A stretch of DNA of 64,000 nucleotides from assembly GCA_018362895.1 (NCBI GenBank), contig JAHALR010000009.1, positions 1-64,000 on the forward strand, given 5' to 3'. This stretch comes from Clostridium sp. (GTDB taxonomy: Bacteria; Cyanobacteriota; Vampirovibrionia; Gastranaerophilales; Gastranaerophilaceae). Every line of letters starts with the position of its first letter. Within the stretch, counting starts at the first letter, position 1. A program made the translations under genes and the position numbers. The notes under the pieces are model-generated. The model saw nothing but the letters and a program-made list of their open reading frames with translations. It made no database searches and was not told the origin of the DNA. Shown one piece after another: positions 34,363 through 44,375 of the stretch.

Positions 34363-36153
34363 TTATTCTTGAGCAACTGGAACATTTGATTTTGCAAACT
34401 GCATTTCATAAAGACGCTTATAAAAACCATTCTCTCTGCAAACAAGTTCATCGTGAGTTCCCAGTTCAACCAATTCGCCTTCATTAATAACAGCAATTTT
34501 GTCAGCATTTTTAATTGTTGAAAGTCTATGAGCTATAACAAATACAGTTTTATTTCTCATAAGATTATCAAGAGCTTTTTGCACCACAGCTTCTGACTTA
34601 TTATCCAGAGCAGAAGTAGCTTCATCAAGTATAACAATTGGAGAATCTTTCAACATTGCTCTGGCAATAGCAACTCTCTGGCGCTGTCCGCCTGAGAGAG
34701 TCGTTCCTCTTTCTCCTATTTCTGAATCCAATCCGTCAGGCATTTCCTCCAAAAACTCATCAATATGAGCAGCCTGCACAACCTTTTGTATATCATCTTC
34801 AGTAGCATTAAAATTGCCCATTAATAAGTTCTCACGAATAGTGCCTGAAAAAAGAAAATTATCTTGAAAAACAACAGATATATTATTCCTCAATGACTCA
34901 ATTTTTAAATTTCTTATATCAACATTATCAATCTTTATTGCACCTGATGTCACATCATAAAAACGGGGAATCAGATTTGCAATAGTAGTTTTTCCTCCAC
35001 CTGAATTGCCAACAATAGCAACTGTTTCACCCACTTTTGCTTCAAGATTTATATTTTTCAATACAGGTGTATCTTTGATATATTCAAAGCAAACATTCTC
35101 AAGTTTTACACCCTGTTTCACATTATGCAATTCTTGTGCTTTATCCGAGTCATTTATTTCAGGTTCAATATCAAAAAGTTCAAGTGTACGACAAAGAGAA
35201 ACAAAAATATTTTGGATATTTGTAAGAGTATTACCAAGTGTTTTCACAGGTTTGTACAACAGCAAAAGTGATGTAACAAAAGACAATAAGCTTCCGCTTG
35301 TCATTCTGCCGGAAAGAACAAGGTAAGTCCCAAAAGCCATAACAAGCGCAATTCCAATAGAAGCTATTGTATACATAATAGGTGACATCCAAGCAACTCT
35401 TTTTACAAGTGACATATTTACATCGAAAGAAGCCTGAATTTCTTTTGCAAATTTTTTAAACTGATAATCAGCAAGGTTATATGCACTAACAATTTTGTTG
35501 CCGGTAGTAGTTTCATTAAAATCGGTCATAATATTGCCGCCGATTTTCATATTTTTATTTGAAGCAGATTTTATTCTTTTTCTAATCAAAGCCGCAGGTA
35601 AAAATGCCACACATAAAACAACTACACCTACAAGAGCAAGTTCCCAAGAGTTATACAGCATTACACCAATCAAAGCAAATGCACCGATTCCTGAACTCAT
35701 CAATGCTTTGATATTATCCAAAAGCCCCTTTGATGCGGTTTCAGGGTCAGTCAAATATCTCGTCAGGATAATACCTGAAGTATTGTCATCATAAAACTTG
35801 GAATCCATATGAACTAGTTTTTGAAAAAGTCCGAGCTTCACGTCATTAGTGACCTTTTGACCTGTCCAGTTTGTAAGATAATCATTCAAATATCTCAAAA
35901 CACCCTGTAATGCAGCAAAAGCAACTATCCCAAACGGAATTATATAAGCAAGGAGCATATTTTTTTTTATTAATACTTCATCCATATATGGCTTCAATGC
36001 GTAAGCAATTACACCATCCAGTGCACCAACCGGCAAAGCAATTAAAAAGCCTAATATGATTCTGAAAAGATATGGTTTTATATATTTATACATTCTTTTC
36101 ATCAAATATGCATAATCAAACGAATTTTGTGCAGATGTATCTTTTAATTTCAT
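34363..36153 (-). CDS. MsbA-like lipid/polysaccharide ABC exporter
   Basis: 596 residues, a homodimeric half-transporter. Six membrane segments (about 25-310) are followed by the ATPase domain with Walker A VGNSGGGKTT, signature LSGGQRQRVAIARAM, Walker B IVILDEATSALD and the H-loop FVIAHRLSTI. The best relatives are MsbA-type lipid A flippases, consistent with the heptose and O-antigen genes here; multidrug export cannot be excluded. I chose the ATG at 36153, seven bases after GAGGAA, over the TTG at 36156. Confidence 0.87.
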   Translation of the reverse strand: MKLKDTSAQNSFDYAYLMKRMYKYIKPYLFRIILGFLIALPVGALDGVIAYALKPYMDEVLIKKNMLLAYIIPFGIVAFAALQGVLRYLNDYLTNWTGQKVTNDVKLGLFQKLVHMDSKFYDDNTSGIILTRYLTDPETASKGLLDNIKALMSSGIGAFALIGVMLYNSWELALVGVVVLCVAFLPAALIRKRIKSASNKNMKIGGNIMTDFNETTTGNKIVSAYNLADYQFKKFAKEIQASFDVNMSLVKRVAWMSPIMYTIASIGIALVMAFGTYLVLSGRMTSGSLLSFVTSLLLLYKPVKTLGNTLTNIQNIFVSLCRTLELFDIEPEINDSDKAQELHNVKQGVKLENVCFEYIKDTPVLKNINLEAKVGETVAIVGNSGGGKTTIANLIPRFYDVTSGAIKIDNVDIRNLKIESLRNNISVVFQDNFLFSGTIRENLLMGNFNATEDDIQKVVQAAHIDEFLEEMPDGLDSEIGERGTTLSGGQRQRVAIARAMLKDSPIVILDEATSALDNKSEAVVQKALDNLMRNKTVFVIAHRLSTIKNADKIAVINEGELVELGTHDELVCRENGFYKRLYEMQFAKSNVPVAQE

Positions 36154-36225
36154 CAAAAACTTCCTCTATTCTAATATCTAAATATAATATCCTAAAAATA
36201 GCATGCCTGCCAGTAAGTATAGAAT

Positions 36226-37914
36226 CTATAAAGCAACAGGCAGTTTTAAAGTAACGCTAAAAGTATTTTCTTTTGAAGAAGAAAGCTCAATCGAACCATT
36301 CATAGCAAGAACCAGCCCCTTTACAATGAACAGGCCCAATCCGGTACCCCTGGTTGTTCTGGTTGTTTTATCATCAATTCTGATAAATTTGCCAAACAGT
36401 TTATTCAATTGTTCCTGGGGAATATAGTCACACTCGTTAGTAATTTTGACAATTGTATAATTCCTTTCACTATACACATCAACTTTAACAGGTGTATTTT
36501 CATAAGAATATTTATAAGCATTTTCAAGCAGATTTACAAAAACTTGTTCCAGTCTGTCAGAATCAGCTATTACATAAGGAAGATTTTCTCTCATTTTAAT
36601 TTCAATTTGTCTTTCAACCTTATGTTTTGTTGAAAAAGCAGCATCATTGAGCGTATCAACCAGATTCACCGGTTCAAGATTCAAATTGAGTTTTGCTCCT
36701 TCAATATCAGGAATCACAAGCAAATCTTCAACCATTCTGCTCAATCTTTCAGACTGATTTTTAATTATTTTCAATGATTTTTGTTTTGTTTCTTCATCCA
36801 ATTCAATATCCTGTCTTAAAAGTCTTGAAGTATAACCTTTTATACTGGTTAAAGGAGTACGAAATTCATGGCTTACTGTATCTATAAGATTTGAACGAAA
36901 TTCATCAAGTTTTTTTAGCTCTCTGTTCGAATGTTTTAGCTGTCTATATGTATTGTTAATTTCATCCGCCATTTTATTAAACTCAGAAGCAAGAAACACT
37001 GTTTCATGCGGAGTAAACGGGCTTTTAAGGAGTCTGATTTTTCGTTTATAATTCCCTTTTGACAATGCCATAATTCCTTTTATCAGCTGTCGAATGTTAA
37101 TATAAAGATAATAAGTATAAAGCCCGACAACAAAAAATATAAACAATGCAGAAACACAAAGTGCCAGTATAATTTTAAATCTTGCAGTATTAATAGTAGT
37201 TTTTGTAATATGGTGAGTTGTATTGACAATAATTGTCATATCAGGATTTGTAGCCTTATAATATGCCAGGGGCTGGTTTTTAACCTTCCCGAAGATTTCT
37301 GCTTTATCATTTTTAAGTTTTTTGGGCAAAGCGTACACAACTCTGTTAAAATCTTTTTCGTTATAATTATGTGCAGCCACAAGCTTTTTATCTTTATTCA
37401 AAACATAAATTTGACGATCATCTTTTTTATAAATATTAAAAATCTGATCTTCGAAAACATCAACATCAACCTCTGCGAGAACAGCTTCTCCATCGTCTAT
37501 TTTCTTGAGAATTTCTATTGATTTTTTGTTGTAATCATATTTTGTATAGTCATTCCATTCCTTATATTTATTTTTTTCGGATTTTTTTACTAGCTCAAGA
37601 GAAGACAATACTTTTGAATTAGCAAGAAGATCTTTTAAATAAATTTCTTGAGCGTAATCTGATCTAATATGTTTTAAAGCAAGAACTATCTGATTCAGCT
37701 CATCTTCACCCGAACGGGAAAAAGTCTCAATATTAGAAGCAATTGATTCCGATATATTCAAAGCCGAATATTTAAGCTCATTACGCACTGCATGCTGGTT
37801 GATATTATTGACAATTACAGCACTCACAACAGTTGGAACAATTACAGCAAGAAAAAGAACTATGATGATTTGTTCCACTATTTTCAATCTTTTCATTTTG
37901 ATAAAATTTTTCAT
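36226..37914 (-). CDS. Membrane sensor histidine kinase (HAMP)
   Basis: 562 residues. Two membrane segments (about 14-34 and 250-272) flank a periplasmic sensor region of about 215 residues. A HAMP domain, a HisKA domain with phospho-site motif TVSHEFRTPLTSIKGY and a HATPase domain with N box (EQVFVNLLENAYKYS) and G boxes (TTRGTGLGLFIVKGL) follow. The periplasmic part resembles a dCache-like fold, but the ligand is unknown. It lies 6 bp downstream of its response regulator gene, forming a standard two-component operon. Confidence 0.9.
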   Translation of the reverse strand: MKNFIKMKRLKIVEQIIIVLFLAVIVPTVVSAVIVNNINQHAVRNELKYSALNISESIASNIETFSRSGEDELNQIVLALKHIRSDYAQEIYLKDLLANSKVLSSLELVKKSEKNKYKEWNDYTKYDYNKKSIEILKKIDDGEAVLAEVDVDVFEDQIFNIYKKDDRQIYVLNKDKKLVAAHNYNEKDFNRVVYALPKKLKNDKAEIFGKVKNQPLAYYKATNPDMTIIVNTTHHITKTTINTARFKIILALCVSALFIFFVVGLYTYYLYINIRQLIKGIMALSKGNYKRKIRLLKSPFTPHETVFLASEFNKMADEINNTYRQLKHSNRELKKLDEFRSNLIDTVSHEFRTPLTSIKGYTSRLLRQDIELDEETKQKSLKIIKNQSERLSRMVEDLLVIPDIEGAKLNLNLEPVNLVDTLNDAAFSTKHKVERQIEIKMRENLPYVIADSDRLEQVFVNLLENAYKYSYENTPVKVDVYSERNYTIVKITNECDYIPQEQLNKLFGKFIRIDDKTTRTTRGTGLGLFIVKGLVLAMNGSIELSSSKENTFSVTLKLPVAL

Positions 37915-37920
37915 TAAATA

Positions 37921-38637
37921 TTACTCATCTGCTTCTTGAATAGGAGTAAGCTTATATCCGACATTAGTAACTGTATGAAGATATTTCGGATTTTTTGTAT
38001 CTTCTTCAATTTTTTGACGCAAACCACCGACATGTACACGAACCATTCTGACATCTTCATCAGAATCATACCCCCAAACTTCATCAAGCAATACTGCCAA
38101 TGAAACAGAATCATTAAAGTGCTGCATAAGACAATACAAAATTTCAAACTCAGTCGGAGTAAGTTTAATTTTTTTGCCTTCTATTGCTGTTTCTAAAGAT
38201 TCTGGAAAAAGTTCAATATCTCCCATTTTTAAAATTTCTTGTTTCAGTGAAGCTTCATTTTTCGATTCATCTGAATTTCTTCTTAAAAGCGCTTTCACTC
38301 TCAACAGAACTTCCTGAATATCAAAAGGTTTCACAAGATAATCATCAGCACCGCAATCAAACCCCTGTGTTTTGTCCGTTATAGTACCTTTTGCCGTTAA
38401 CAACAAAACAGGAATATCGGGTTTTGCTTTTCTTAAATTCTTACATACATCAAAACCATTCATCTTCGGCATCATAACATCAAGAAGAACAAGATCATAA
38501 GAATTCGTAACAGCTTTGTTTAAACCTTCCATTCCATCACAAGCAGTGTCAACTGCATATCCGCTGTGAGCAAGGTCAAATTCCAAAAGTTCTCTGATTT
38601 CATCATCATCATCTACAACTAATAATCTTTTCTGCAT
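37921..38637 (-). CDS. OmpR/PhoB-family response regulator
   Basis: 238 residues. The receiver domain (about 1-120) has the acidic pocket VVDDDDEIRE, phospho-acceptor D in LVLLDVMMPKMNGF and the lysine in YLVKPFD. The C-terminal winged helix (about 140-232) has KLTPTEFEILYCLMQH and the recognition helix MVRVHVGGLRQKIEE. It is the first gene of the operon with the histidine kinase and is divergent from the spmA-like gene, whose promoter it could control. Confidence 0.93.
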   Translation of the reverse strand: MQKRLLVVDDDDEIRELLEFDLAHSGYAVDTACDGMEGLNKAVTNSYDLVLLDVMMPKMNGFDVCKNLRKAKPDIPVLLLTAKGTITDKTQGFDCGADDYLVKPFDIQEVLLRVKALLRRNSDESKNEASLKQEILKMGDIELFPESLETAIEGKKIKLTPTEFEILYCLMQHFNDSVSLAVLLDEVWGYDSDEDVRMVRVHVGGLRQKIEEDTKNPKYLHTVTNVGYKLTPIQEADE

Positions 38638-38780
38638 AGCGCACCCTTAAATAAATATTTTAGACAATATACTGTTCACAATGTATTTTCTCATAATTTA
38701 AATGTCTAAACAAGAAAATGTTAAATTTGTATCAATTTGCCAACCTTGCAATTTAACACTAATTTTGTCATTATTAACTT

Positions 38781-39392
38781 ATGAATTATATCTGGTTTTT
38801 TATAATCTTAATTTCAGTAATTTCAGCAATTTTTACAGGCAGAATTGATGCTGTTGTGAACGCAATTTTAACAGGAGCACAAAAAGCTGTTGAAATTGCT
38901 ATTTATCTTGCAGGAATAATGGCATTCTGGCTTGGAATAATGAAAATTGCAGAGAAATCAGGTCTAATCGAAATTATTGCCAAAGCAATCACACCTGTTG
39001 CAAAGTTTTTATTCCCTGACATACCCAAAGACAATCCGGCCGTCGGAGACATAGCAATGAACTTTACAGCAAATGCCTTCGGACTTTCAAATGCAGCAAC
39101 CCCAATAGGCATAAAGGCAATGAAAGAACTCCAAAAACTGAATATCAACAAAGATTCCGCATCAAATGATATGTGCACACTTTTGGCTATGAATACAGCT
39201 GGTTTTCAGCTTATACCGGCAACAGTTATAGCTATACTCATAGCCTGCGGCTCAAAAAATCCGACAGAAATAATTTTTCCTACTCTTATTGTCACTTCTA
39301 TTGCTTTTATTTCAGCACTTGTGATAGTAAAAGTTCTTGAAAAAATAACACCCCCCCAGCAAATTAAAAATAACGAGGTAAACAATGGTTAA
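38781..39392 (+). CDS. SpmA-like nucleoside-recognition membrane protein
   Basis: 203 residues, about five membrane segments, matching spore maturation protein A (Gate/nucleoside-recognition family), with NFTANAFGLSNAATPIGIKAM and NTAGFQLIPATVIAI. In Bacillus SpmA/SpmB affect spore core dehydration; homologues are widespread in non-sporing bacteria with unknown transport substrate. It overlaps the spmB-like gene by 8 bp. No ribosome site is evident at 38781, so the start is uncertain. Confidence 0.85.
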   Translation: MNYIWFFIILISVISAIFTGRIDAVVNAILTGAQKAVEIAIYLAGIMAFWLGIMKIAEKSGLIEIIAKAITPVAKFLFPDIPKDNPAVGDIAMNFTANAFGLSNAATPIGIKAMKELQKLNINKDSASNDMCTLLAMNTAGFQLIPATVIAILIACGSKNPTEIIFPTLIVTSIAFISALVIVKVLEKITPPQQIKNNEVNNG

Positions 39393-39921
39393 AACAATCA
39401 TCGACCTTTTATCAAGCTGGCTTATTCCGCTAATTATAATCACAACTTTGGCTTTTGGTATTATAAAAAAAATTCCGGTTTATGAAACATTTATAGAAGG
39501 ATCTAAAGACGGACTGAAAGTTGCAGTAGATATTATACCTTATTTAATAGCAATAATAGTTGCAGTATCAATGTTTCGTGCCTCCGGAGCGATTGAACTT
39601 GCACAGCAGGCACTTGGAGGAATTTTAGAAACATTAAAAATTCCTGTTGATGTTTTGCCTGTTATGGTAGTACGTTCTTTATCAGGAAGTGCTGTTTTGG
39701 GCATATTTTCTGATATTGCAAATCAATTCGGTCCTGATTCATATATAACAAAACTAACCGCAATAATGGTCGGAAGCTCTGAAACAACATTTTATGTACT
39801 TGCTGTATATTTCGGGGCTGTTGGGATAAAAAAATTCAGACATGCACTCTTAGCAGGTATACTTGCTGATATTATAGGTATAATTGCAGCAATAGTGGTA
39901 GCACGCTGGCTTTTTTTATAG
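39385..39921 (+). CDS. SpmB-like nucleoside-recognition membrane protein
   Basis: 178 residues, about five membrane segments. Motifs FIEGSKDGLKVAVDIIPYL, VVRSLSGSAVLGIF and GSSETTFYVLAVYFGAVGI are typical of SpmB. It is the partner of the overlapping SpmA-like protein and probably forms one membrane complex with it. A GAGG site precedes the ATG inside the end of spmA. No sporulation gene is near, so a general transport or gating role is more likely here. Confidence 0.86.
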   Translation: MVKTIIDLLSSWLIPLIIITTLAFGIIKKIPVYETFIEGSKDGLKVAVDIIPYLIAIIVAVSMFRASGAIELAQQALGGILETLKIPVDVLPVMVVRSLSGSAVLGIFSDIANQFGPDSYITKLTAIMVGSSETTFYVLAVYFGAVGIKKFRHALLAGILADIIGIIAAIVVARWLFL

Positions 39922-39946
39922 AATAAATTATTAAAGAGGGTAAAAA

Positions 39947-40762
39947 ATGATAAAAAAATTCGCAATATGTATATTAATGATATCACTAATTGTCCTTAGC
40001 GGATGTACAAAAAAAGATGAAAAAGAGAATAAAGACCTCTTATCAGTAATAAAAAAAAGAGGGGAACTTATTGTTGGAGTAAAATTTGACTCAAAACCTT
40101 TCGGATTTGTTGAAAACGGAAAGCTTCAAGGCTATGACATAGACATAGCTCATCTTATGGCAAAACGAATTCTAGGAAACGAGCGTCTTGTAAAATTCGT
40201 AGAAGTTACTCCCTCAAACAGAATTTCAAAACTTAACTCAGGTGAGGTTGACATGGTTATAGCAACTATGACAATAACCCCAAAACGCCTTGAAGTTGTA
40301 GATTTTTCACTTCCTTATTATTATACGGGACAAGCAATAATGATAAGAAGAGGAACCTCAATAAAAAAAGTTGGAGACCTTAACGGTAGGAGAGTCATCA
40401 TTGTTTTAGGTACAACCGGTGAAAAAAATCTCAGATACTTTGCTCCTGAAGCAATGCTTCAAGGATACAAATCATATCAAGAAGGGTTTATAGCATTTCA
40501 AAATAGAAAAGCAGAAGCAATGACAACAGATGACAGCATTCTTGCAGGCTTTGTTATGGATCATCCCGAATTTATGATTCTTCCTCAAAGATATTCACAA
40601 GACGGATATGGCATAGCCTTTCGTAAAGGCGAAGAAACAAAGTCTCTTCAAAGTGAAATCAATATTGCAATAGGAGAACTGAGAAGAAAAGGTCAGCTCA
40701 ACTACTTGAAATCTCTTTGGCTGCCGGTATCAAGCGACAATTTCAAAGAATCTGCAAAATAA
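39947..40762 (+). CDS. Solute-binding lipoprotein, amino-acid ABC type
   Basis: 271 residues with a lipoprotein signal (lipobox LSGC, lipidated C20) and a family 3 periplasmic binding fold. It shows RGELIVGVKFDSKPFGF, GYDIDIAHLMAKRIL, GEVDMVIATMTITPKRLEVVDFS and YAF-like late strands. These are typical of polar amino-acid binding proteins. No permease or ATPase gene is adjacent, so it is an orphan or works with a distant transporter. A GAGGG site is well placed. Confidence 0.9.
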   Translation: MIKKFAICILMISLIVLSGCTKKDEKENKDLLSVIKKRGELIVGVKFDSKPFGFVENGKLQGYDIDIAHLMAKRILGNERLVKFVEVTPSNRISKLNSGEVDMVIATMTITPKRLEVVDFSLPYYYTGQAIMIRRGTSIKKVGDLNGRRVIIVLGTTGEKNLRYFAPEAMLQGYKSYQEGFIAFQNRKAEAMTTDDSILAGFVMDHPEFMILPQRYSQDGYGIAFRKGEETKSLQSEINIAIGELRRKGQLNYLKSLWLPVSSDNFKESAK

Positions 40763-40763
40763 T

Positions 40764-42743
40764 TTAGTTTAATGATTTTAATTTTTCATCAAAAGAGGTT
40801 TTATGATAATTTATTTTTGATGAAATAATTGGCTGTTTGTATTCAGCTTTATTTATAGAACGCGCATCAACAATAGGAGCTGGAGGCATTATAGTCCATT
40901 TATACAAAGCTGTTGACATTCTTCTAAAAAACTTTTGAAGCCACTCGAGCTTTGTTTCAGATGATAATGGCTCAGAGATTTCTCTCAAATGTTTTTCATG
41001 CAAAAACTCAACTTTCATCATATCAGAAATCGTTTGCTGCAAGTTTTCAACACGCCATATAACTTCATCCAAAAATTCATACGGCATCAAGGCCTCTTCA
41101 GCAAGAAGAGGTTTACCGGTTTTTGGATTTATTGCAAGCTCCGCACCGGGACGTTTCAAGATTACAGATTCAGGAATCGCATTTTTAATTTCTCTGTTTT
41201 TATTCATCCATTTTGCCAGAGCAAAAAGTTTTGTTTTTGAAACATCCGCAAGCGGTGCAAATCCGCCGGACATATCACCATTTATCGTTGCATATCCCAT
41301 ATAAAGCTCTGATTTGTCAGATGTAGCAATAGGAAGGCAAGATTGAAATTCATTGGCAACTCCCCAAAGAATCAAAGCTCTTGATCTTGCTTGAATATTG
41401 TCATTTGTAAAACATTCTTTATAGCGGCAATCCCATTTATTTTGAATTAAACCAAATACTTCATCAAACTTTGTTCTGGTTGAATCAAACATATCTTTGA
41501 TAGTAATTTCCGTAAAATTAATCCCGAGATTGTCAGCAAGTTCTTTAGCATCATTTTTACTTTCAGAGCTTGTGATTTTTGATGGCATACTTATGCCGAA
41601 GACATTTTCCGGGCCAAGAGCATCTGCCAGCAAAACAGCACTAACCGTCGAATCTAAACCTCCGGAAAGTCCCAAAACTGCTCTTTTGAACCCTGTTTTT
41701 TTAAAATAATCCCTAATTGATTGAACAATTGTAAGATAAGTTCTCTCAAGATCCGGTTCATGATCTAGACTAAATTCTTTTTGAGAGTTCAATGTTTTTT
41801 CAAGACCATTTGGCAAAGAATGAATTTTACCTTTTTTATCCTTGACATTAACAATAAAGAATTGTTCCTCATATGACTTAGCCATATATGTAAGATTACC
41901 GTTCTCATCATATACTCTTGATGCACCTTCAAAAGATACACATTCACCGGAACCAACCTGATTCACATAAACAATAGGAGTATTATATTTTTTAGAAACA
42001 AACCTGAACATATTGTGCTTCAATTGTTCTTTTTTTGCTCTTGTTATAGAAGCAGAACAATTCAACAGAAAATCAGGCTTCTGTTCTTCGACCACAATTT
42101 TAACAGGATCAACATCGTAAAGATTTTGCTCAAAAAAGTCTGCATCATTCCAGCCATCTTCACAAACTATTATACCGGCTGATTCAGAACCTATTTTTGT
42201 AATCCTTGAAGCACTATTAACCTCAGCAGGTTCAAAATGTCTGTAATCATTAAATTCCGCATAATTTGGAAGAAGTGACTTTCTGGCAACACTGCTGACT
42301 TTACCATCTGACAAAACAGCTATTGAATTATAATACTTCTTTCCTGTTTTAGATTTATTAAACTCTGCAAATCCGATTATAACTTTTGTTTTGGGATAAT
42401 ATTTTGTCTTAAAAGCAAGTGCTTCCAACCATTCGAGATTTTCTTCAACTATAACAGGAAAACGATCAATAAAATCACCAATAGGATAACCAATCAAATA
42501 CAACTCAGGGAAGACAATCGCATCAGCTTCAATCTTCTGTGCCCATTTTATCCATTCATAAGCCTTCATGGCATTGCCTCTAACATCACCGGAGACCGGA
42601 TTTATCTGTGCAATAACTATTGAATTTTCGTGGAGTATACCTCTCAATTCCTTCGAAAGCTCGTTTCTTTCCGTTTCAGAAAGATTTTTATATTTCAAAT
42701 CTTCATCTATTTTTTCAGCAAGTGTAAAAATTTTTTCATTCAT
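40764..42743 (-). CDS. nadE: Glutamine-dependent NAD(+) synthetase
   Basis: 659 residues with an N-terminal nitrilase-type glutaminase (about 38-310) with catalytic E in FPELYLIGYP, a lysine region and the cysteine in LLNCSAS. A C-terminal ATP pyrophosphatase domain (about 335-600) follows with the PP-loop LGLSGGLDSTVSAVLLA, IQARSRALILWG and TSDKSELYMGY. It amidates nicotinate adenine dinucleotide, using glutamine as nitrogen source. An N-terminal helical extension of about 35 residues precedes the nitrilase domain. AGAGGG lies upstream of the ATG at 42743. Confidence 0.94.
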   Translation of the reverse strand: MNEKIFTLAEKIDEDLKYKNLSETERNELSKELRGILHENSIVIAQINPVSGDVRGNAMKAYEWIKWAQKIEADAIVFPELYLIGYPIGDFIDRFPVIVEENLEWLEALAFKTKYYPKTKVIIGFAEFNKSKTGKKYYNSIAVLSDGKVSSVARKSLLPNYAEFNDYRHFEPAEVNSASRITKIGSESAGIIVCEDGWNDADFFEQNLYDVDPVKIVVEEQKPDFLLNCSASITRAKKEQLKHNMFRFVSKKYNTPIVYVNQVGSGECVSFEGASRVYDENGNLTYMAKSYEEQFFIVNVKDKKGKIHSLPNGLEKTLNSQKEFSLDHEPDLERTYLTIVQSIRDYFKKTGFKRAVLGLSGGLDSTVSAVLLADALGPENVFGISMPSKITSSESKNDAKELADNLGINFTEITIKDMFDSTRTKFDEVFGLIQNKWDCRYKECFTNDNIQARSRALILWGVANEFQSCLPIATSDKSELYMGYATINGDMSGGFAPLADVSKTKLFALAKWMNKNREIKNAIPESVILKRPGAELAINPKTGKPLLAEEALMPYEFLDEVIWRVENLQQTISDMMKVEFLHEKHLREISEPLSSETKLEWLQKFFRRMSTALYKWTIMPPAPIVDARSINKAEYKQPIISSKINYHKTSFDEKLKSLN

Positions 42744-42793
42744 ATTATCACCCTCTTATTTTATATTTTAACAAAAATAAGAAGATTTTAAGA

Positions 42794-44350
42794 CTATTGA
42801 TTAAAACCTATTGGTTTTCTTGATAAAGATTTATGAGCCTGTTTAAATTCATTGAAAGCTTTTTCAAAATCTTCAGTCATAATTTTAAAGCCAGCTAAAT
42901 CCATGTTTTTGAAAGTTCCATTATTCATTTTTTCCGTAATACCTGTTCTATCATATCCGTACAACTTAGCTTTATAAGTAATATCCGCAATATCTGCACC
43001 TGTTGCTTTCATATCAAAAAGTTTTTTAGCAAACTCTTCTTTATCAAACTTTTCTGAAATTGTTTTATTTCTAGTATGTATATCTAAAATTTGTTTTGTA
43101 CCCTGTATTGTTTCAGGAGGTCCGACAAAAATTTTGTTGCCAATACGACCTGCTCTGATAATCGCAGGGTCAACAGCATTAATATTATTAGTCGCAGTAA
43201 TAAGATAAACTCTGTCGTTGTTTTTCTCTACATCACTTAAAAGTGTCAAAAGCTGATTTACTGTATCATCTGCATAAACATTGCCTCCACCTCTTTTTCT
43301 GGCAACAGCTTCAAATTCATCAAGAAAGATAATGCAAGACTTATGCGACTTTGCCTCATCAAAAAGTTTTCTCCAATTTTTCTCTGTCTCTCCTACCCAT
43401 TTTGAAGAAAGCTCCAATCCATTAAGCTTGATAAAATGTGCTCCTGATTCATTTGCCAAAGCTTCCGCAACTAAAGACTTACCTGTCCCGGCAGGCCCGT
43501 ATAAAAGAACACCGTGACTTTGCACACCATCATGCGCCGCCGGATATTTTAAAGGATTTAAAATATCTCTTCTGAGTCTTTTGATAACAGAATCCATGCC
43601 ACCTACATCCTTGAAGGTAATTGATTTAGCTTTCTTCTTGACAGAAGGAATTAACAAATCTATTGTTTTGGAGTTCAATGACTCAATAGCACCTTTGTTA
43701 TCATCTAAAAAGCTGTATTTTGTTGAAAACATTTCAGTTGCAGCAGACAAATCACGTTCCGTATTATACTTGATATTCATAAAAAAATTTTGCCCAAAAA
43801 TTTCCGAACCAGGCAAAGCATAAAAACCTTTACCCTGCTGAAGAGGAATTGTTCTTGGAGTTATTGGAATATTTGGAGGTACATTAATTTTTAAAAGGTT
43901 TTTGCCAAGATTTGTAACATGCGGTGCTCCTTCATTTGTTCTTTGAAAAAGCAGTGCCCCATCTTTAAGTTTTGCATCAGGAATAAAATATACATTGTTT
44001 ATAACACCCATCAAAGATTTTTTAGACTGTTGCAATAGCTCCTGAGCCTTTTTCAGATTTTTCCCGATAAGAAGAATATCCCCATACAAAAGCTGATTCA
44101 ACATCCAGGCCACTTTATCTTCAAGAGATATTTTTCCTACTATTTTGGGTACAAGAGTACTTATGCCTGCTTTAAAAGAAAGTTTTGATTTTTTAACAAA
44201 CAGTTGCCCATAATGTGAATCAATCAGCGGATTTGTAGCATAATTTGTCTTTGGAAAATACGGCGGTGTTTTTGCCTCATCTTTTTCTGAGGATTTTAAT
44301 ATACTATTAGTATTTATTTTATTAAACATCAATACAGAAGATATTTTCAT
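42794..44350 (-). CDS. AAA ATPase with unknown N-terminal domain (paralogue B)
   Basis: 518 residues. The single AAA domain (about 240-490) has VGGMD, Walker A GPAGTGKS (285-292), WVGETEKNWRKLF, Walker B IIFLDEFEA (340-348), sensor-1 TATNN and the arginine-finger region RAGRIGNKIF. The closest AAA type is the FtsH/Cdc48 class, but there is no protease domain and no membrane segment. Residues about 70-145 form a conserved domain also seen in the upstream paralogue. The N-terminal tail carries LSFKAG (57-62). The start has AAGGAG. The target is unknown; a remodelling role is a family inference. Confidence 0.8.
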   Translation of the reverse strand: MKISSVLMFNKINTNSILKSSEKDEAKTPPYFPKTNYATNPLIDSHYGQLFVKKSKLSFKAGISTLVPKIVGKISLEDKVAWMLNQLLYGDILLIGKNLKKAQELLQQSKKSLMGVINNVYFIPDAKLKDGALLFQRTNEGAPHVTNLGKNLLKINVPPNIPITPRTIPLQQGKGFYALPGSEIFGQNFFMNIKYNTERDLSAATEMFSTKYSFLDDNKGAIESLNSKTIDLLIPSVKKKAKSITFKDVGGMDSVIKRLRRDILNPLKYPAAHDGVQSHGVLLYGPAGTGKSLVAEALANESGAHFIKLNGLELSSKWVGETEKNWRKLFDEAKSHKSCIIFLDEFEAVARKRGGGNVYADDTVNQLLTLLSDVEKNNDRVYLITATNNINAVDPAIIRAGRIGNKIFVGPPETIQGTKQILDIHTRNKTISEKFDKEEFAKKLFDMKATGADIADITYKAKLYGYDRTGITEKMNNGTFKNMDLAGFKIMTEDFEKAFNEFKQAHKSLSRKPIGFNQ

Positions 44351-44375
44351 TTTTACTCCTTAATCTAGTGTAAAT

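Noticed and set aside
38781..39921. Evidence for endospore formation
   Set aside because: SpmA/SpmB homologues are widespread in non-spore formers, and this is a diderm with LPS-type genes.
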